This document shows, one piece after another, positions 54,440 to 63,103 of a DNA stretch of 63,103 nt; positions within the stretch are counted from its first letter, which is position 1; every line of letters starts with the position of its first letter. Made by a program: the position numbers and the translations under genes. The notes beneath the pieces are model-generated. The model did not search any database and had not been told where the DNA came from. It worked only from the letters and a program-made list of their open reading frames with translations. Source of the DNA: Clostridia bacterium (lineage in GTDB: Bacteria; Bacillota; Clostridia; Acetivibrionales; STF1-152); assembly GCA_028280575.1 (NCBI GenBank), contig JANQLN010000084.1, forward strand, positions 1-63,103, written 5' to 3'.

Positions 54440-57346
54440 TCAGGCCAAAAAATCACGCTGTATCAATCCTTGTAATTCGTCTATTTCCTTAAAGCACTCC
54501 CTAAGAACAACTTCCTCCAAATCGCTTAATTGGTTTGGATCAATCCAGTTGTCCAATTGCTGATTGTTTTTGATTGACAGGGCCTGATTCCATAAACGCA
54601 ACCGCATCAAAGTCTCATAAGCAGTAACAATATCCCGGTGTTTAGAGTCCAAAATAACTCCCAGGCTTTTGATTGCGTCAAGCTGAAGCAGTGTATTTGA
54701 TTCCTGGATTTTGTTTTTCAAGGAATATAAACGTGCAAAGCTGACAATTGCCATTGCGGGTGTTTTAACATCTATTCGCCCCGGATGGTTTTTCCCGCCT
54801 GATGTCATAATATTACCAAACAAACGCATTGGCGTTTTAAAAATCAAGGCATTTTGTGCAATTTGAGATAAAAAAAACGGTGTGTCATGAATTTCAGAAT
54901 AGATAAATTTACGCAGCTCCGATGCCAACTCCGGATTTCCGGAAACCGTACGAAAATCAAACAGGATACTGAACTCAACAACCTGCTGCGGTTCAGAATT
55001 GCGAATCCATTCTTCAAAGTATGACTTCCAGACAGGTAAAGGCTTGCACCACTTGGGGTTACTGGCAATCTTCTTCCCTATGCATTTATGGAATCCTGCC
55101 AGCTCTAATGCATCACATACAATTGCTGCCAGTTTCAAAAAGTATTCCTGAGCGGCTTTCTCATTTTCTTCACCGGTCAACCGGTAAACAATTGCATTAT
55201 CCTGGTCACTGAAAAGAGTTTGTGATTGTCTCCCATGGCTTCCCAATGCCAAAAATGCAAAAGGTACGGGCGGCTTTCCAATCTTATCAATACTGAGCTC
55301 AATAATTTTTTGCGTGACCAAATCTGATATTACTGAAATCATATAGGATATTGCAATTGAAGAAGTTGCATTTTCTAGTAGTGAAACAACAAGACCGGAT
55401 GTTTTTTTGCACAAAAGTGCAACTTCATTCACCTGGTAAGCGTTTTTTATGGAATCGGCCAGGTCCGAAGCTATACTGCTGGGGATATGCAAGAGCCGGT
55501 TGAGTGCTACATGAGCACCTGTGTGTTCGGTTAAATCGACTGAGCGCCTTACAAGGATCATGAAGCCGGCTTCCGGATTATTCAATCCGTTTTTAACAGA
55601 CAGGCTGCAGCTTAACATAGTGCCGTCACATCGCCTTATGACGCCATTGAATATTTGAGGTGCATCGCCTATATGGCCTGCAGACAGAAAATCCAGCCAT
55701 TCCCTGTTTGCTTTTACATCAGGAAAAACATCATTCATGTTAAGCAGTTCAATTTTATCCGATGTGCATCCCAGCAATTCATATACCACTGTGTTTGCAT
55801 ATCTGCATCGTCCGTCATAAACAAACAAAGCACCTTCCGTTGCAGCTTCACTTAAAGCCTGGTATCGGTCTACCGATTCAATTAGTAATTTTTCGGCTTC
55901 ATTGCGTGATTTTTCCAGAAGCATACCTTGCCGAATCAAATAAAGCAATAATACTGCTACAATGCCTATGATGGCAAATGATATTTTTACTATATGGCTG
56001 CGCAAATTGGCTATTTCAGCTTGAACATCGTAAATATATATTCCTGTTCCAATAATCCATCCCCACGGCTCATATAATCTTATATAAGATTCTTTTGGCT
56101 CCATCCGGTCGGTATCACCCATCCACTGCCACACATAACTTACGTATCCTTCTCCCTTTTCCTTTACAAGATCTGAAAATGCAACAAATATTTTAGTGCC
56201 TTGTGCATCCTGGAATTCCGATACATCCTGGTTGTTCAAATCTGTCCTGTAAGGATGCATGAGTATTCGCGGTGAAGTATCCTGCAGCCAAAAATAATCC
56301 TTATTGTCAATGCCATAGCGCATTGCTGCTATACGGTCTTTAGCCAGAGTCTGGGCCTGTTCTAAGGTGACTTGTCCGTTTTTCACTTCTTCATTAGCTT
56401 CATTAAGTACACCCCAGGCGACTTGAGTCAGTTGACGGATATTCTCGCGCTTCCGTTCCAGCAAGGTTTCTTCAAAATATGGCAATAGAAACAAAAATAA
56501 TGCAAAAATGAATAATGCCAGGGAGAAAAATGCCGGCAGGAATATATCCATAATAAATGAAAACCATTGATTTTTTTGTTTTTTAGAAAGTTGTGACGGT
56601 TTTATGGCCGTACGTTCAATAAACCTGGATGAAGCTTTCAACAGTGCATCACGAAACAAATTCCATTGATTTGCGGTTATTGATATGCCCGGTTCGGTTT
56701 CCTTTGGCGTATGGTAATCCGTTCCTGCCGTTACAACAAGATTCAGTTTAGCTGCAATCTCAAGTAATATTCTTTCATCATCAGGAGAATTAGGTCCGTA
56801 GATTGCCTCGATTCCATCTAATCCAAGTTTTTTCAGTCCATTAACCAATATATAAAGCTTTTCAATATCCGGTTCGGTCTGCAAAGGATGTGCTAATGAG
56901 ATTATGCCTCCGCAGCCATGAATGATTTTTATGACTTCAGATGCATTCAGAAAGCTTTGCAGTGTTTCATATGCGGATACGCCGTTGTTGTTTTTCTTAC
57001 CTAACATGGAGTTAAGCTCAGGGCAATTGGGATCAAATCCATATGCCAATAAATGTATTACATTGTCATCATGCTCTGTAGTTATCTCAATTCCGGAAAC
57101 AAAGCCAATGCCGAATTTCGTGAGTGCCTGCCGGAATGAAATCAATCCCTCCAGGGAATCGTGGTCGGTAAGCGCAGCATATTTAACTCCGGAATCATAC
57201 AGGTTTTTTGCTATTTGTTCCGGTTGTAATACCCCGTCACTAAATGTTGAATGGCAGTGCATGTCAACGCATATCCGTGCATTTGCAGTCCCATCCCTTA
57301 AGTTATTTTTTTGTGTCAATTTTTTTTGAATCTTCTTAAACATCAT
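54440..57346 (-). CDS. PHP phosphoesterase - sCache - PAS - DUF294 nucleotidyltransferase fusion
   Basis: 968 residues. Residues ~26-245: PHP domain with VDMHCHSTFSDG, LTDHDS, SLAHP and TAGTDYHTP, the metal-binding set of PHP phosphoesterases. About 265-290: membrane segment. About 300-435: single Cache sensor (YGIDNKDYFWLQD ... MHPYRTDLNNQ ... EPWGWIIGTGIYI), then a second membrane segment (~440-465). About 490-600: PAS. About 640-780: DUF294 nucleotidyltransferase with LGSHGRQSQTLFSDQDNAIVY, the GlnD-like G-S...D-x-D signature; then the DUF294_C helical domain. The usual cNMP/CBS domains of DUF294 proteins are absent. It follows a sodium symporter operon and may regulate transport; its chemistry is unknown. 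Confidence 0.88.
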   Translation of the reverse strand: MMFKKIQKKLTQKNNLRDGTANARICVDMHCHSTFSDGVLQPEQIAKNLYDSGVKYAALTDHDSLEGLISFRQALTKFGIGFVSGIEITTEHDDNVIHLLAYGFDPNCPELNSMLGKKNNNGVSAYETLQSFLNASEVIKIIHGCGGIISLAHPLQTEPDIEKLYILVNGLKKLGLDGIEAIYGPNSPDDERILLEIAAKLNLVVTAGTDYHTPKETEPGISITANQWNLFRDALLKASSRFIERTAIKPSQLSKKQKNQWFSFIMDIFLPAFFSLALFIFALFLFLLPYFEETLLERKRENIRQLTQVAWGVLNEANEEVKNGQVTLEQAQTLAKDRIAAMRYGIDNKDYFWLQDTSPRILMHPYRTDLNNQDVSEFQDAQGTKIFVAFSDLVKEKGEGYVSYVWQWMGDTDRMEPKESYIRLYEPWGWIIGTGIYIYDVQAEIANLRSHIVKISFAIIGIVAVLLLYLIRQGMLLEKSRNEAEKLLIESVDRYQALSEAATEGALFVYDGRCRYANTVVYELLGCTSDKIELLNMNDVFPDVKANREWLDFLSAGHIGDAPQIFNGVIRRCDGTMLSCSLSVKNGLNNPEAGFMILVRRSVDLTEHTGAHVALNRLLHIPSSIASDLADSIKNAYQVNEVALLCKKTSGLVVSLLENATSSIAISYMISVISDLVTQKIIELSIDKIGKPPVPFAFLALGSHGRQSQTLFSDQDNAIVYRLTGEENEKAAQEYFLKLAAIVCDALELAGFHKCIGKKIASNPKWCKPLPVWKSYFEEWIRNSEPQQVVEFSILFDFRTVSGNPELASELRKFIYSEIHDTPFFLSQIAQNALIFKTPMRLFGNIMTSGGKNHPGRIDVKTPAMAIVSFARLYSLKNKIQESNTLLQLDAIKSLGVILDSKHRDIVTAYETLMRLRLWNQALSIKNNQQLDNWIDPNQLSDLEEVVLRECFKEIDELQGLIQRDFLA

Positions 57347-57429
57347 AGCTTCATCCTGTAACTTTTTTATCAGGTCATGATTATTAACCCAAACAGTCTT
57401 TTCCTATTCCAACACATATCCATTATTTT

Positions 57430-57771
57430 TTACGGCTTCTTTTTCATATGTGCATGTCTGCTTAATATGAACTCGGAAAAAATCTTCATCCAAATTGTTG
57501 TTCCGGAAATTGATGTCCATGCATCATATTTTAATCCGATAATTGATACCAGCAAAATAACTGTTACCAGGACCAAACCTGATATAAGATTTATAGCTAC
57601 GGAAAACACGGCATAACGTTGCGGATTTTCCGGAGGAAGGCCTTGCTTTAAGGCAACGTAAGAGTAGTCTTTTTTAATACCAATAAGCCAGGCTCTTCTC
57701 AGCCAAAAATAAGATATTGCGATAAGACCTATAAACATCATCCAGCTTATTACAGTAAATATATTATTCAT
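57430..57771 (-). CDS. Small membrane protein of the symporter operon
   Basis: 113 residues, RBS AAAAGGAATATAGCC. Two membrane segments (about residues 5-24 and 57-83) separated by a basic loop RRAWLIGIKKDYSYVALKQG. Family not recognised. It lies between the symporter and the PHP/DUF294 protein on the same strand, so it may be an accessory subunit. Confidence 0.65.
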   Translation of the reverse strand: MNNIFTVISWMMFIGLIAISYFWLRRAWLIGIKKDYSYVALKQGLPPENPQRYAVFSVAINLISGLVLVTVILLVSIIGLKYDAWTSISGTTIWMKIFSEFILSRHAHMKKKP

Positions 57772-57849
57772 AAGGCTATATTCCTTTTATAATAGCGGTG
57801 TAGATAAAGAGTATTCTTTATCTACATCACTCTTAATATCTTTGCTAAA

Positions 57850-59655
57850 TTAATGGCTGCCCTTAATTTTCTTTGAGCCTCTGGGTATGCGAACAGATTG
57901 AACCAACTCCTGCACATCAACCGGCGGCCGCTTGGAAAACCTGCTGACAGCTAAGGCAACAATAAAGTTTACAGCAGCGCCGACAGCACCGAAGGCTTCC
58001 GGAGAAATATCAAAAAAGCTGTTTGGTCCGCCAATCAAATCTACATATTGAGTACCTTGAATGAAAAAGATGCCTTTGTGTGCAAATACATAAAACAAGG
58101 TAACCAAAAGACCTGACAGCATACCTGCAATTGCACCTTCCTTGTTCATCTTTATGGAGAAAATACCCATCATCAGTGCAGGGAATAAAGTGCTTGCCGC
58201 TATGCCAAAGGCCAGCGCCACAGTCCCTGCTGCAAATCCCGGCGGATTAAGGCCTAACCATCCTGCAAAAACTATTGATAGAGCCATGGCAATTCTCCCC
58301 AGCCACAACTCCTGTTTATCAGACATATTGGGTTTAATAATACCTTTCACCAAATCATGAGAAATGGCAGATGAAATTACCATAAGCAAACCGGCAGCAG
58401 TAGAAAGTGCAGCAGCAAGTCCTCCGGCTGCAACCAGTGCGATTACCCAATTAGGAAGTATTGCTATCTCGGGATTTGCAAGTACTATGATATCAGCATT
58501 AACCGATAACTCATTGCCTTGCCAGCCTGCTTCTTTTGCATTATCCAAAACTTCTTTATCAGTAGTTTTATCATTATAATACTGTATACGTCCATCATTA
58601 TTTTTATCTTCCCATTTTAAAAGTCCTGTGTTTTCCCACCGCTTCATCCAATCAGGGCGTTTTTCCGCTTCAAGACTTGATTCCGGCTCAAAGACACTCA
58701 TATTTTTTTCAATTCCGGGAGCAATGGTAGTATGAAGGTTATATTTTGCCATAGCTGCAACGGCAGGTGCAGTTGTATAAAGCAAAGCAATAAATATCAG
58801 TGCCCAACCGGCAGATTGCCGAGCCGCTTTTACCGTAGGAACTGTAAAAAACCTGACAATAACATGAGGCAAACCGGCAGTACCTATCATAAGTGATAGA
58901 GTAAAGAGCACCATATTGAGCTTTGTGCCCGCTACACTAGTTGTATACTGTTTAAAACCAAGATCAGTAATGATTTGATCAAGCCGGGTAAGTAATAAAG
59001 TATCCGACCCTACAAGTTTTGAACCCAGACCAAGCTGTGGTATAGGATTTCCCGTAAGCTGCAGTGAAATAAATACTGCCGGTATAATGTAAGCCATTAT
59101 TAACACACAATATTGAGCAACCTGAGTGTATGTAATGCCCTTCATGCCCCCCAAAACAGCATATGCAAAAACAACAGCCATTCCTATGTATATACCGCTG
59201 CTGCTTGACACTTCCAGAAAACGTGAGAAAGCAACACCGACTCCTGTCATTTGTCCGATAATATATGTCAGTGATGCAACCAACAGACAAATAACCGCTA
59301 CAGTGGAAGCCGATTTGGAATAAAACCTGTCTCTTATAAACTGCGGAACGGTAAATTTTCCAAACTTTCTTAAATATGGTGCAAGCAGCATGGCTAATAA
59401 TACATAGCCTCCTGTCCATCCCATCAGGAAAACACCGCCGCCATAGCCCATAATGGATATCATACCGGCCATTGAAATAAATGATGCAGCGGACATCCAG
59501 TCGGCAGCTGTCGCCATAGCATTGGCAATGGGATTAATTTTACCGCCTGCTACATAAAAATCACTTGTTGATTTGGCACGTGACCAGACAGCTATGCCAA
59601 TGTACAGCAAAAAAGTAATACCTACTACAATATAAGTTGTTGTTTGAAGACCCAT
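57850..59655 (-). CDS. Sodium:solute symporter, VC_2705/ActP-like subfamily
   Basis: 601 residues, RBS GGGGGGGTAACTAGTTAATT. About 13 membrane segments of the SSS family; GTAGLPHVIVRFFTVPTVKAAR is the family signature, with a long soluble loop (about residues 320-390) characteristic of the VC_2705 subgroup. Such transporters move acetate or other short carboxylates and need a DUF4212 small subunit, which is encoded 26 bases upstream. Confidence 0.92.
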   Translation of the reverse strand: MGLQTTTYIVVGITFLLYIGIAVWSRAKSTSDFYVAGGKINPIANAMATAADWMSAASFISMAGMISIMGYGGGVFLMGWTGGYVLLAMLLAPYLRKFGKFTVPQFIRDRFYSKSASTVAVICLLVASLTYIIGQMTGVGVAFSRFLEVSSSSGIYIGMAVVFAYAVLGGMKGITYTQVAQYCVLIMAYIIPAVFISLQLTGNPIPQLGLGSKLVGSDTLLLTRLDQIITDLGFKQYTTSVAGTKLNMVLFTLSLMIGTAGLPHVIVRFFTVPTVKAARQSAGWALIFIALLYTTAPAVAAMAKYNLHTTIAPGIEKNMSVFEPESSLEAEKRPDWMKRWENTGLLKWEDKNNDGRIQYYNDKTTDKEVLDNAKEAGWQGNELSVNADIIVLANPEIAILPNWVIALVAAGGLAAALSTAAGLLMVISSAISHDLVKGIIKPNMSDKQELWLGRIAMALSIVFAGWLGLNPPGFAAGTVALAFGIAASTLFPALMMGIFSIKMNKEGAIAGMLSGLLVTLFYVFAHKGIFFIQGTQYVDLIGGPNSFFDISPEAFGAVGAAVNFIVALAVSRFSKRPPVDVQELVQSVRIPRGSKKIKGSH

Positions 59656-59680
59656 AATTAACTAGTTACCCCCCCTCTTT

Positions 59681-59944
59681 TCAGTTTTCGTGAACATCGT
59701 ATTTTTTGTCAATTTTCCCCATGAAGTAAGTGTAAGTAAAGATAAGAATTATAAAAACATAAATTGATCCCTGCTGAGCAAACCAAAAGCCTAAAGGATA
59801 TCCGCCCAAATGAATTTTATTAAGGGCTTCAACAAAGACTATGCTTGCACCTAGTGAAACAATAGCCCATAACGCCAGAACTATTCCCAACAGCCTAAGT
59901 GTAGCAAACCAATAAGATTTGTCCTTACTCTCTTTTTTTGACAT
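59681..59944 (-). CDS. DUF4212 small subunit of the sodium symporter
   Basis: 87 residues, RBS AGGTGAATATTC. Two membrane segments; motif GGYPLGFWFAQQGSIYVFIILI is diagnostic of DUF4212, the accessory subunit found with VC_2705-type symporters. Confidence 0.92.
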   Translation of the reverse strand: MSKKESKDKSYWFATLRLLGIVLALWAIVSLGASIVFVEALNKIHLGGYPLGFWFAQQGSIYVFIILIFTYTYFMGKIDKKYDVHEN

Positions 59945-60359
59945 GAATATTCACCTTCTTCAAATATATTTTAAAATAAGTATATACTAAATTCAACATG
60001 TAATCAAATTCTATTGTCTTTTGAAGGTTTGCAGGTGCTTCATCATGATCTTATTATACAGAAAATATATTCTATAATCCACAAATATTTTAATCAAACC
60101 CATATGATCACTTGCAATTCATATTTTATAAGTTTATTGTGCATTGGAAGTTGTGATGGCAAATAATAGCTGACAGATTTAAGACCGCAGCTAAAAACAC
60201 GTAATACTTCATCGGACTCTATTAGCGAAGCGGCTGATAGAATATAAGAGGCAATAATGCTGCTGCAGTCTGTCCGGAAGCGGGTAACCGGTACAGTCCG
60301 TTTTTGCAAAGTCTTAAAATTACCCGCGGGACATTCTTTAAGCTTTTATAAGCCTAATG
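59945..60359. other. 415-base intergenic region
   Basis: It holds the expected promoter region of the DUF4212/symporter operon. A 71-codon leftward open frame at 60094-60309 has protein-like composition but no good ribosome binding site and no recognised family. It may be a remnant of a gene; I cannot assign it. Confidence 0.35.
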
Positions 60360-60686
60360 TTAATCCAAATAGAACACTTCATTCATAAACTTAATAGGCT
60401 CATCTTCTTCCAGGTCAAATGATCCTTCCACCATCTTACTGGTAATAGCATTCCATTTCTTACATGGTGTACTTTTCCCGAGATATTCAAATGCATTTTT
60501 TATATTATCGCACTCAAAACAGTAAAAAAACTGGTTGCCATTTTGAAAAATTGAATAATTCCTTATTCCTGCCTTTGTGTGTTCTTCCATTATTTCCGGC
60601 CAGGGGTCCAGGTGCATTTTAACATATTCATCCAAACATTCCTCTTTTATCTTCCATGTCCAAGCATATCGATTTCTTTTTGCCAT
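60360..60686 (-). CDS. L-rhamnose mutarotase family protein
   Basis: 108 residues, RBS GGAGGGGAGATTTAA. Full family length with the conserved pattern RYAWTWKIKEECLDEYVKMH (catalytic His), WPEIMEEHTKAGIRNYSIF and a C-terminal MNEVFYLD (normally MEEVFHLD). It interconverts anomers of L-rhamnose or a related sugar. No other rhamnose genes are in the window, so it may serve another pathway. Confidence 0.88.
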   Translation of the reverse strand: MAKRNRYAWTWKIKEECLDEYVKMHLDPWPEIMEEHTKAGIRNYSIFQNGNQFFYCFECDNIKNAFEYLGKSTPCKKWNAITSKMVEGSFDLEEDEPIKFMNEVFYLD

Positions 60687-60797
60687 TTAAATCTCCCCTC
60701 CATTTATATTATTACTTTTTTTACACCTAACAGCTTCATTATGTCCACATTTTCCTCCCCTTTCTTAATTGAAATATTGTTCATGTATAATTATATA

Positions 60798-60945
60798 TTA
60801 AAATATTGGTTCAATATATTCTTTTATAAGTTCTATTCTATCTTTAGCATTTTTTACAAAAAGAGAAGCAATAGAAACTACTATTTTTTTCTTTTTATTA
60901 AAATAAATCACATTTCCCCCATCTCCCATAGCTGCACAGGCATGT
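60798..60945 (-). pseudogene. Remnant: C-terminus of a serine hydrolase (beta-lactamase-like)
   Basis: A leftward frame ending at the TAA 60800-60798 reads CAAMGDGGNVIYFN ... VVSIASLFVKNAKDRIELIKEYIEPIF in part. The GDGGN / VVSIAS pattern is the C-terminal strand and helix of class C beta-lactamase-like serine hydrolases. No start codon or remaining domains exist; the frame joins the MerR remnant out of phase. Confidence 0.5.
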
Positions 60946-61009
60946 ACCCTATTTCGGCATAATAACGAAGCGTCTTTGTAGAAACTTTACATATTTTTGA
61001 AAACTCTCC
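60908..61009 (-). pseudogene. Remnant: MerR-family helix-turn-helix
   Basis: 33 codons read GEFSKICKVSTKTLRYYAEI and then diverge, ending in TGA. This is the textbook MerR N-terminal HTH, with neither a start codon nor the downstream domain. Confidence 0.55.
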
Positions 61010-61078
61010 TCCAGGAGTTCTGTTTTATTACCTTTAAACATATTCAATCAACACAGAGGTATCAAGAAATATTCTCAC
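60990..61078 (-). pseudogene. Remnant: PIN-domain toxin N-terminus, frameshifted
   Basis: GTG at 61078 begins VRIFLDTSVLIEYV, the first strand of a PIN ribonuclease with its acidic residue (LDTS), then stops. One base later the frame continues FKGNKTELLEE, as expected for the protein after a single frameshift. No antitoxin is visible. Confidence 0.5.
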
Positions 61079-61224
61079 AAGCGTCTATTTTAGCTACTTC
61101 TGAACAGCATATTTTTTGACAAAATTACGTAAATCAAATTATTCTGATGTGCTTTAATATGATGTTAATAGTTCAAATTCATCTGCCAATTGGTATAACA
61201 CATTTGGATATTAAATAACAGTTA

Positions 61225-61869
61225 CTAATCCGAATACTTTTTCATGAACTTCCGAGCGGCGGCACTTGCCTTTGCTCTTGTATTGTCTAATTGCCTTGCT
61301 ATAAAATCCATGACTTCCTTCTTACGTGATGTTTTGACATAGAGCATATAAAAAGCATTGATTGCTTCCTGATAAGCTACGTTTTTGCACTCAGATGATA
61401 CTTCTCCTTTATATACATAAGTCGCGTCATCCACTTTTAATATTGCATCCACTATTCTGTCAGTAAGCTCCGGCAAATTTTCCGCTATCTTAATACTGCT
61501 TCCTATCACATTGCCTGCTGCGGCTATCTGTGGTCCTTTAATAAAAGAATAGTATTTTTCAAAGGCTGCCTCAAATTTCCCATTTTTATCCACAGCTGTA
61601 AGGTTGGCTATGGTTAAAATAGCTCCCCATTTTAAGAAGCTGTTTTCCGAATCCATAAGCTCCACAAAGAAATCAAAGTCTGGATAGATTAATTCCGGAT
61701 GTCTTTCGCTTACTATACGCAGAGCTTTTTCGCATCCAAACTTAATGCTTCCCTTTTCATTTTTTATTGTGTCAATTAACAAAGCAATATTGCCGTCATC
61801 ATTAATCGTATCTTGAACAATAACTTCCATATCAGTCTTTTGCATCATCTTATCTAATATTGTTTTCAT
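61225..61869 (-). CDS. HEAT/armadillo-like repeat protein
   Basis: 214 residues, RBS TAGGAGGTAATT. All-helical, with repeated patterns such as VELMDSENSFLKWGAILTIANL and YQEAINAFYMLYVKTSRKKEVMDFI resembling HEAT repeats. No catalytic motif. Nine bases downstream of the AraC-type gene and therefore co-transcribed; function unknown. Confidence 0.7.
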   Translation of the reverse strand: MKTILDKMMQKTDMEVIVQDTINDDGNIALLIDTIKNEKGSIKFGCEKALRIVSERHPELIYPDFDFFVELMDSENSFLKWGAILTIANLTAVDKNGKFEAAFEKYYSFIKGPQIAAAGNVIGSSIKIAENLPELTDRIVDAILKVDDATYVYKGEVSSECKNVAYQEAINAFYMLYVKTSRKKEVMDFIARQLDNTRAKASAAARKFMKKYSD

Positions 61870-61878
61870 AATTACCTC

Positions 61879-62745
61879 CTATGTCACAGGTACCCAATAC
61901 TCTATCTTGCTCTGCCCCTTTTCATTAATCTCCTCACCGTACTTTAAAAAATCATACATTGCATCTTCATTAAACCTATATGTACTCTGCGGAAACCATT
62001 TCTCATATATATACATTGAAATATTCTTTGTGGAAGCTTTTTTATTACCAAAAAATGAAAAGACTACATATTTTGAAGGCGGCATGATTTTTGATGTTAT
62101 TCCGTCAGGCAAGCTTACGGTAGACGATACCTCGACTGCCGCATAATAATTATATGCCAATTGCTCATCTTCTAGGCTAAAGCTTGTATAATCATTAAGT
62201 CCTATTATACAATTTGAATCCACTCTGTTTTTAATATCATCCAATACCTTGTTGAGCTTGCCATGGCAGGGGCCAATTACCCAGAAGCCTTTTGCCGTAT
62301 TTGCCATGTAGCCGATTATTATGATTTCTTCTCCGTCAACCTCTTTGACATCCATTACTCTATCCCCATTAAGTTCGGCATTTTCATCCACCTGGTATTT
62401 CAGCTGGATAGGCATGAAGTTGTTTTTCTTTCTGTATTTATCCGGACTTTTTTTATGAATCTTTTTAAAGCTGTTTGTAAAAGCCTGCTGTGATTCATAA
62501 CCCGCGTCAAGGGCGATGTCGATAATGGATTTTTCCGTTTTCACCAAAGCCCTTGCAGCCTCTGTAAGCTTGCGTCTTTTAATATATGAGTTAAGCGGCA
62601 TGCCTGTGATGAAAGAAAACATCCTGTGGAGATGGTATTTTGAATATCCAAAAATCTCAGCTATAGTATCAAGCCGCAAATCCCCGTCCAAATTGTCGTC
62701 AATATAATCTATGACTTGAGATATAATCTCAATGTTTGTATGCAT
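61879..62745 (-). CDS. AraC-family regulator with GyrI-like effector domain
   Basis: 288 residues, RBS GGAGGTGTATT. N-terminal AraC double helix-turn-helix, residues ~5-105 (IAEIFGYSKYHLHRMFSFITG; ALDAGYESQQAFTNSFKKIHKKSP). C-terminal ~170 residues form a GyrI-like/SOUL small-molecule binding domain (GFWVIGPCHGKLNKVLDDI ... YAAVEVSSTVSLPDGI). This is the Rob/MarA-like arrangement used for drug or metabolite sensing. Operon with the HEAT-like protein. Confidence 0.9.
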   Translation of the reverse strand: MHTNIEIISQVIDYIDDNLDGDLRLDTIAEIFGYSKYHLHRMFSFITGMPLNSYIKRRKLTEAARALVKTEKSIIDIALDAGYESQQAFTNSFKKIHKKSPDKYRKKNNFMPIQLKYQVDENAELNGDRVMDVKEVDGEEIIIIGYMANTAKGFWVIGPCHGKLNKVLDDIKNRVDSNCIIGLNDYTSFSLEDEQLAYNYYAAVEVSSTVSLPDGITSKIMPPSKYVVFSFFGNKKASTKNISMYIYEKWFPQSTYRFNEDAMYDFLKYGEEINEKGQSKIEYWVPVT

Positions 62746-63103
62746 AATACACCTCCATCATCCATTATACTATATATCAGAAAAATATTTTAATCGTTCT
62801 TGCGGTTTTTATAAGTAAAGTAGTTAAATTTAATGTTGAGGCTATTGAAAAATGTTCGGCCTTCATGCCACAAAGGTTTATAACACCATAGAAGGAAGAG
62901 CGGTAGTCGTTTCGGATGTTTCCGCCCTTCATGCAGTCATGTGCAGGCCGTCAAAAATCATGAATTTTGATTCCTAGTGGTCTGTTAGTCAATAAAAATT
63001 TTCTAAAAAATTGCCAGAAATTGTTGCAATTTTCCTTGGTTTTTTATACAATATTGTATGGAGAAAATTAAATAAGGTTACCATGATTCCCTGGTGCCGA
63101 AAA
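62746..63103. other. 358-base region at the right edge
   Basis: No complete gene. A 41-codon rightward open frame (62852-62977) has a coding-like look but no ribosome binding site or recognised family. The bases near 62832-62853 (TGAGGCTATTGAAAAATG) resemble the terminal repeat of some IS1182-type elements, but no partner repeat is visible. Confidence 0.3.

Noticed and set aside
60094-60309. 71-codon leftward gene upstream of the symporter operon
   Set aside because: No convincing ribosome binding site and no family match; possibly a remnant, recorded only as intergenic content.
62832-62977. Insertion-sequence end and 41-codon gene at the right edge
   Set aside because: The GGCTATTGAAAAATG stretch recalls IS1182-type ends but has no partner repeat in view, and the short frame has no ribosome binding site or known family.

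Overview
The window looks like the chromosome of an anaerobic, saccharolytic, low-GC Clostridia species (plant-biomass type, Ruminiclostridium/Acetivibrio-like). This rests on AT-rich DNA with strong AGGAGG ribosome binding sites, several sugar ABC importers without their own ATPase, YesM/YesN-type two-component systems, GH4 and GH2 glycosidases, AdhE, and an electron-bifurcating [FeFe]-hydrogenase. No rRNA, tRNA, CRISPR array or intact insertion sequence was seen.

Layout: 0-0.3 kb holds the end of a divergent sensor kinase. 0.5-6 kb is a GH2 glycosidase / sulfatase / GPH-symporter operon. 6-12.6 kb holds an unusual XRE-peptidase-like-GyrI fusion, a PH-domain pair (YdbS/YdbT type), a TPR protein, an RluA pseudouridine synthase and a PQ-loop protein. 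12.7-20.1 kb (minus) is a sugar operon: RpiR regulator, PfkB kinase, GH4 6-phospho-glycosidase, a TIM-barrel-like protein and an ABC importer. 20.3-30.5 kb (plus) is a divergent operon: histidine-less kinase fragment, YesM, YesN, ABC permeases, aconitase X large and small subunits, a hypothetical protein, an SDR dehydrogenase and a solute-binding lipoprotein. A convergent GH4 alpha-galactosidase-like gene follows.

32-44.1 kb (minus) is the most interesting part. It is a hydrogen/ethanol fermentation block: hydCBA plus a small ferredoxin, adhE, a SpoIIE-type phosphatase and a sensory hydrogenase (HydS). Three promoters in it share one Rex-operator geometry. Between adhE and the hydrogenase operon sits a TnpB-family protein in which all three RuvC catalytic positions are changed (D to A, E to Q, D to E). 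It is followed by a structured 3' region resembling an omegaRNA. The bases where a guide would lie share 14 identical nucleotides with the region upstream of hydS. This could be an exapted RNA-guided transcription regulator (TldR-like) of hydrogen metabolism. The same 14 bases could instead be a protein operator, because they lie at nearly the same distance from both promoters.

44.6-53.7 kb has a raffinose-type AraC regulator (sharing a 30-bp element with the distant GH4 promoter), an SDR, and a minus-strand operon of an Lpl-type ABC importer with its two-component system. 54.4-60 kb carries a sodium:solute symporter with DUF4212 subunit and a PHP-Cache-PAS-DUF294 fusion. 60.3-63.1 kb has a rhamnose mutarotase, a cluster of gene remnants, a HEAT-like protein and an AraC-GyrI regulator.
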